Below are positions 61,019 through 64,000 of a stretch of DNA of 64,000 nucleotides, piece after piece. Origin of the DNA: Clostridiaceae bacterium (lineage in GTDB: Bacteria; Bacillota; Clostridia; Oscillospirales; Acutalibacteraceae); the NCBI GenBank assembly GCA_016280595.1, contig JAEEHB010000002.1, positions 17,147 through 81,146 on the forward strand. The letters are read 5' to 3'. Below the pieces are notes generated by a model. The model worked only from the letters and a program-made list of their open reading frames with translations, did not search any database and had not been told where the DNA came from. The position numbers and the translations under genes are program-made. Numbering within the stretch: position 1 is the stretch's first letter; every line of letters starts with the position of its first letter.

Positions 61019-62296
61019 ATGGAAAACGGACCTCTTAAAGTTATTATCGTAGGCGGCGGACACAGGAGCCTCACATACTCCGAATATGCCCTGCTCAGAA
61101 AAGACAGGATGCAGATTGTCGGCGTTGCTGAGCCCGATGACAACCGCAGAAAAATGATTGCCGAAAAGTTTTCTATTCCCGAAGAGCACTGCTTTCACGA
61201 TGCCCTTGCTCTTTCGCGGGCGCCGAAGTTTGCCGACGCGGTAATAAACGGCACAATGGATCATATTCATGTTTCAACCACAATCCCTCTGCTTGAGGCG
61301 GGATACGATGTACTGCTCGAAAAGCCTTTTGCCGTAAACGAGCAGGAGGCAAGGACTCTCGCCGAAGCGGCGCGCAAAACAGGCAGAAAGGTAATGGTCT
61401 GCTTTGTGCTTCGCTACGCGGGCTTTTACAGAAATATCAAAGATGTGATTCTCTCCGGCAAGATAGGCGACATCATAGATATCCACACCTCGGAGTATGT
61501 AAGTTACCATCATATGTCCACAAGTTATGTCAGAGGCAAGTGGAATAATTCCGATAAATGCCACAGCACCATGCTCCTCGCAAAGTGCTGCCATGATATA
61601 GATATAATCACCTGGCTCATGGGCTCCGTTAAGCCGCAGCTTGTTTCAAGTTTCGGCAGCAATATCCAGTACAGGCCCGAAAACGCTCCCGAGGGCTCGG
61701 GCACCTACTGCCTTGTTGATTGCCCTTATGTTGACACCTGCAATTATTCTTCCAAGAGGCTCTACCTCGACCATCCCGACCGCTGGGTTGTATATGTGTG
61801 GGATAAACTCGAAAACATCCCCAATCCTACAGATGAAGACAGACGTGAACTGCTCAAAACAAGTCCCTACGGCAGATGCATTTACAAGAGCGACAATAAT
61901 GTTGTTGACCACCAGAGTGTCAGCATCCTTTTTGAAAACGGCGCAACCGGCACCCACAGCATGATAGGCGGCGCCGCCACCGGCACAAGGAAGATATCCG
62001 TCACGGGTACGAAGGGTATGATTTACGGCGATTTCGAAGAAGGAAAAATCACCGTTTCAATCATCAATCCCGCGCCCGGATGCGAAAAGGACGACACCGA
62101 AATAACCGTTTCCGAGCACGAAAATCACGGCGGCGGAGACCTTGCGCTTGTTGAGGATTTCATCTCCTACTGCAAAGGAGAAGAAACTTCCGTTTCCTGC
62201 ACCTCAATCGAGGGCTCGCTTCTCAGTCATCTGACCGTTTTCCTTGCCGATGAGTCGAGAGAAAACGGCGGCGCACCGCTCAAGGTTATCACCTGA
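61019..62296 (+). CDS. Gfo/Idh/MocA-family oxidoreductase with Cys cluster
   Basis: 425 residues. NAD(P) loop VIIVGGGHRSLTYSE, EKPFAVNEQEA (catalytic Lys in the EKP motif), and HDIDIITWLMG. In the middle is a cysteine-rich insertion CLVDCPYVDTCNYSS with a further Cys in GRCIYKSDN, a metal-like set seen in one subgroup of the family. The reaction is oxidation or reduction of a sugar or inositol. Its likely partner is ThuA in the divergent operon. ATG at 61019 follows CAGG at 8 bases. Confidence 0.85.
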   Translation: MENGPLKVIIVGGGHRSLTYSEYALLRKDRMQIVGVAEPDDNRRKMIAEKFSIPEEHCFHDALALSRAPKFADAVINGTMDHIHVSTTIPLLEAGYDVLLEKPFAVNEQEARTLAEAARKTGRKVMVCFVLRYAGFYRNIKDVILSGKIGDIIDIHTSEYVSYHHMSTSYVRGKWNNSDKCHSTMLLAKCCHDIDIITWLMGSVKPQLVSSFGSNIQYRPENAPEGSGTYCLVDCPYVDTCNYSSKRLYLDHPDRWVVYVWDKLENIPNPTDEDRRELLKTSPYGRCIYKSDNNVVDHQSVSILFENGATGTHSMIGGAATGTRKISVTGTKGMIYGDFEEGKITVSIINPAPGCEKDDTEITVSEHENHGGGDLALVEDFISYCKGEETSVSCTSIEGSLLSHLTVFLADESRENGGAPLKVIT

Positions 62297-62301
62297 CACA
62301 G

Positions 62302-62329
62302 TTGACAAATTTTCATTTTTTGATATAAT
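62302..62329 (+). promoter_or_regulatory. Promoter of fba
   Basis: -35 TTGACA (62302-62307), 16-base spacer, -10 TATAAT (62324-62329); a second TATAAT lies just downstream. AAGGAG precedes the start codon. Confidence 0.8.
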
Positions 62330-62370
62330 TTGCCTGTTATAATTAATCCAAAGAAAAAAGGAGAATAATT

Positions 62371-63306
62371 ATGCCATTAGTAACAACCAAAAAAATGTTT
62401 GAGGATGCCTATAAAGGCGGTTACGCCGTAGGCGCATTCAATGTAAACAACATGGAAATCATCCAGGGTATCGTGCAGGCCGCACAGAAACTCAACGCTC
62501 CCCTTATTCTTCAGGTTTCCAAAGGCGCAAGAGCATATGCAAACCACACCTACCTTGTGAAACTCGTTGAGGCCGCTGTTGAGACCACCGGCCTTCCCAT
62601 CGCCCTTCACCTTGACCACGGCCCCGATTTTGAAACCTGCAAAGCCTGTATCGACGGCGGCTTTACTTCCGTTATGATTGACGGCTCATCCCTTCCCTAT
62701 GAAGAGAATGTTGCCATGACCAAAAAGGTTGTCGATTACGCTCACGCTCACGGCGTTGTTGTTGAGGGTGAACTCGGCCGCCTTGCCGGCGTTGAGGATG
62801 ATGTTCAGGTTTCCGCAGAGGATTCCTCCTACACCAGACCCGAAGAAGTTTATGATTTCGTTACCCGTACCGGCGTTGACTCGCTTGCAATCGCCATCGG
62901 TACCAGCCACGGCGCATACAAATTCAAGCCCGGTCAGGATCCCAAAATCAGAATCGACATCCTTGAAGAAGTTGAAAAGCGTCTGCCCGGTTTCCCCATC
63001 GTGCTTCACGGCGCTTCATCCGTTGTGCCCGAGTTCGTTGAGCAGATCAATAAGTACGGCGGCAAAATGGATAACGCAATCGGTATCCCCGAGAGCGAAC
63101 TTCGCAAGGCCGCTGAGCATGCGGTGTGCAAAATCAACATCGACTCCGACCTTCGTCTTGCAATGACTGCGGCTATCAGAAAGTATATGGCTGAGAACCC
63201 CTCTCACTTCGATCCCAGACAGTATCTTGCTCCGGCGCGCGATGCTATTCAGGGTATGGTGGAGCATAAAATCCAGAACGTACTCGGCTGCGCTGACAAA
63301 GCATAA
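62371..63306 (+). CDS. fba: Class II fructose-bisphosphate aldolase
   Basis: 311 residues. Zinc and substrate motifs: AFNVNNMEIIQGI, HLDHGPDFETC (catalytic Asp and zinc His), VEGELGRLAGVEDDV (zinc Glu), GTSHGAYKF and VLHGASSVVPEF. It splits fructose-1,6-bisphosphate into DHAP and glyceraldehyde-3-phosphate. Codon use is strongly biased, with an A-rich ribosome region and a near-consensus promoter, consistent with a highly expressed glycolytic gene. Single-gene transcript, closed by the 63358 terminator. Confidence 0.93.
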   Translation: MPLVTTKKMFEDAYKGGYAVGAFNVNNMEIIQGIVQAAQKLNAPLILQVSKGARAYANHTYLVKLVEAAVETTGLPIALHLDHGPDFETCKACIDGGFTSVMIDGSSLPYEENVAMTKKVVDYAHAHGVVVEGELGRLAGVEDDVQVSAEDSSYTRPEEVYDFVTRTGVDSLAIAIGTSHGAYKFKPGQDPKIRIDILEEVEKRLPGFPIVLHGASSVVPEFVEQINKYGGKMDNAIGIPESELRKAAEHAVCKINIDSDLRLAMTAAIRKYMAENPSHFDPRQYLAPARDAIQGMVEHKIQNVLGCADKA

Positions 63307-63357
63307 CATTCGGTCGGGACATAAAAGGCGAAAACCGAAAAGAAAAAAGTTTTGATG

Positions 63358-63388
63358 AACTGCGGGTTTATAACTCGCAGTTTTTTTT
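63358..63388 (+). terminator. Intrinsic terminator of fba
   Basis: AACTGCG (63358-63364) pairs with CGCAGTT (63376-63382), loop about 11 bases, then eight T's. Confidence 0.85.
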
Positions 63389-63670
63389 GTGATTTTGCGG
63401 TAATTGATTATAAGGAATAGATATTAAAGCCCGTCAGAAACATAGTCGCCCTGCTCGCTGGCTCGCTTCGCAGTTCTCCTTGTTTCTTCCCCTCACCGTC
63501 TCGCTTCATCCGCCACAGGCGGCGCATCGGCGGTTCGACTCAACGCCTTTATTCGCTCGCCGTACTTTAGTACTGTCTTCGCTCATAAATGCGTTGTTTT
63601 CATCCTTTTCTGTTTCCTCCCGAAGTGCCTTTGAGGAAGCAACATCTGAAACAATCGTGAAATAAAAAAC

Positions 63671-63743
63671 GACTGTCATCCTGAACGAGCGGAGCGAGTT
63701 GAAGGATCTATGTTGAGATTCCTCGACAGGCTCGGAATGACAA
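63671..63743. repeat. Dispersed intergenic repeat of the GTCATCCTGAACGAG type
   Basis: The unit runs GTCATCCTGAACGAGC ... GAAGGATCT ... GCTCGGAATGAC with imperfect terminal inverted repeats. It is of the kind scattered between genes in many uncultured gut bacteria and often mis-annotated as protein. Confidence 0.7.
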
Positions 63744-63750
63744 CGTTGAA

Positions 63751-63780
63751 CCCTGTAGGGGCGGATATCATCCGCCCGCA
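63751..63780. repeat. Hairpin repeat GGGCGGAT-ATC-ATCCGCCC
   Basis: GGGCGGAT (63759-63766) and ATCCGCCC (63770-63777) form an 8-pair stem with a 3-base loop in a TGTAGGG-type context. It belongs to a second small intergenic repeat family. Confidence 0.65.
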
Positions 63781-63824
63781 ACAAGGATATGCGGAGCATC
63801 ACAATCGGCGCTCTGCGCCCCTTC

Positions 63825-63856
63825 ATTGCGCATTTCGCATTTCGAATTGCAAATTG
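63825..63856. repeat. A/T-rich GCATTTCGCATTTCG repeat
   Basis: Tandem-like pattern GCGCATTTCGCATTTCG followed by AATTGCAAATTG. A third intergenic repeat type commonly found next to the previous two; not coding. Confidence 0.55.
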
Positions 63857-63917
63857 AAAAAGCAGGACTTTGGGCGGAGAGTCGTAATCCAGTATTGGTT
63901 TTCACGGAAAACTAAAA

Positions 63918-63988
63918 CCGCAGCACATCGTCAGATTTGCTTACCATACATACTCAGTATGCTTTCGCAAATCTTCCTTGTTCTGCGG
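63918..63988. repeat. Nested inverted repeat, long hairpin module
   Basis: CCGCAG (63918) pairs with CTGCGG (63983), AGATTTGC (63933-63940) with GCAAATCT (63967-63974), and CATAC (63949-63953) with GTATG (63957-63961). The arms are nested, giving one imperfect 71-base stem-loop near the window's right edge. Confidence 0.6.
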
Positions 63989-64000
63989 CTTATTTTTCAC

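Larger units (their letters stand above)
63420..64000. other. Gene-free intergenic region with stacked repeats
   Basis: No credible gene. Short open frames on both strands translate to repeat-derived peptides (minus strand: CHSEPVEESQHRSFNSLRSF-like), a well-known false protein pattern. The region holds the repeat units described separately, a Cys/Ser/Leu-rich low-complexity left part (63430-63660), and GTACTTTAGTAC. No promoter, tRNA or transposase was seen. Confidence 0.75.

Noticed and set aside
63506..63826. Minus-strand open frame of 106 codons in the right-end repeat region
   Set aside because: Its translation is the well-known false HSEPVEES/RSFRMT peptide of an intergenic repeat, and no ribosome binding site or promoter serves it.
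1..64000. CRISPR arrays, insertion sequences, prophage, rRNA
   Set aside because: No regularly spaced direct repeats, transposase or integrase signatures, phage structural genes or rRNA-like stretches were found on reading both strands.

Overview
The window reads as chromosomal DNA of a Gram-positive gut- or rumen-type member of the Clostridia (Bacillota). The signs are strong GGAGG-type ribosome binding sites, near-consensus TTGACA/TATAAT promoters, FemAB-type acyltransferases, a LysM-G5-M23 cell-wall hydrolase, a DUF5685/J-domain gene trio, a domain-swapped GH3 enzyme, many glycan enzymes, and an intergenic repeat whose translation gives the familiar spurious HSEPVEES-type peptide. No species can be named from the sequence alone. 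No rRNA, canonical tRNA, CRISPR array, transposase or phage gene was seen.

Layout. 1-5.8 kb: a sugar-import and catabolism locus with a GPH-type transporter carrying a long C-terminal tail, converging on a BadF-type sugar kinase fused to a GH4 glycosidase and a Gfo/Idh oxidoreductase. 5.8-7.9 kb: a small operon of DUF5685, a degenerate J-domain/TPR protein and a membrane protein. 7.9-26.2 kb: one long minus-strand surface-glycan operon that can be followed from a clear promoter (26259-26287) to a terminator (7925-7961). It holds a PglF-like dehydratase, DegT aminotransferase, PglC-like phosphoglycosyltransferase, UDP-HexNAc dehydrogenase, GT4, a MurJ/Wzx flippase and a Wzy-like polymerase. 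An AT-richer cassette inside it encodes an APC permease, an ornithine-cyclodeaminase-family enzyme and an ATP-grasp ligase. It may make and attach an unusual amino acid to the glycan.

26.4-33.9 kb: a plus-strand operon (TIGR00300 protein, tail-anchored metallophosphoesterase, secreted esterase); a minus-strand sigma factor and zinc-ribbon gene separated by a tRNA-like element lacking a normal anticodon loop; then a ChbG-type deacetylase, aroQ and a PAP2 phosphatase. 33.9-37.0 kb: a cell-wall M23 protein with a palindrome inside its promoter, and rfbD. 37.1-44.3 kb: hisJ-like gene, ispE, GH3, a second EEP-family gene and GH31. 44.4-46.8 kb: a divergent GH38/GH57-like enzyme. 47.0-55.5 kb: a long plus-strand operon (GT2, lipase-like, metallophosphoesterase, GH43, small LSM-like protein, YdcF-like, MATE, HD, FAD protein). 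55.5-60.8 kb: a minus-strand operon (FemAB, ThuA, dut, secreted hydrolase, two membrane proteins). 61.0-63.3 kb: a Gfo/Idh oxidoreductase and class II aldolase. 63.4-64.0 kb: no gene, only stacked intergenic repeats and hairpins.

Taken together the window combines uptake and hydrolysis of plant or host glycans (GH4, GH3, GH31, GH43, GH38-like) with construction of the cell's own surface polysaccharide. The best candidates for something new are the kinase-GH4 fusion, the amino-acid cassette in the glycan operon, the tRNA-like element at 30671-30734 and a probable in-frame palindromic insertion in the dehydratase gene.
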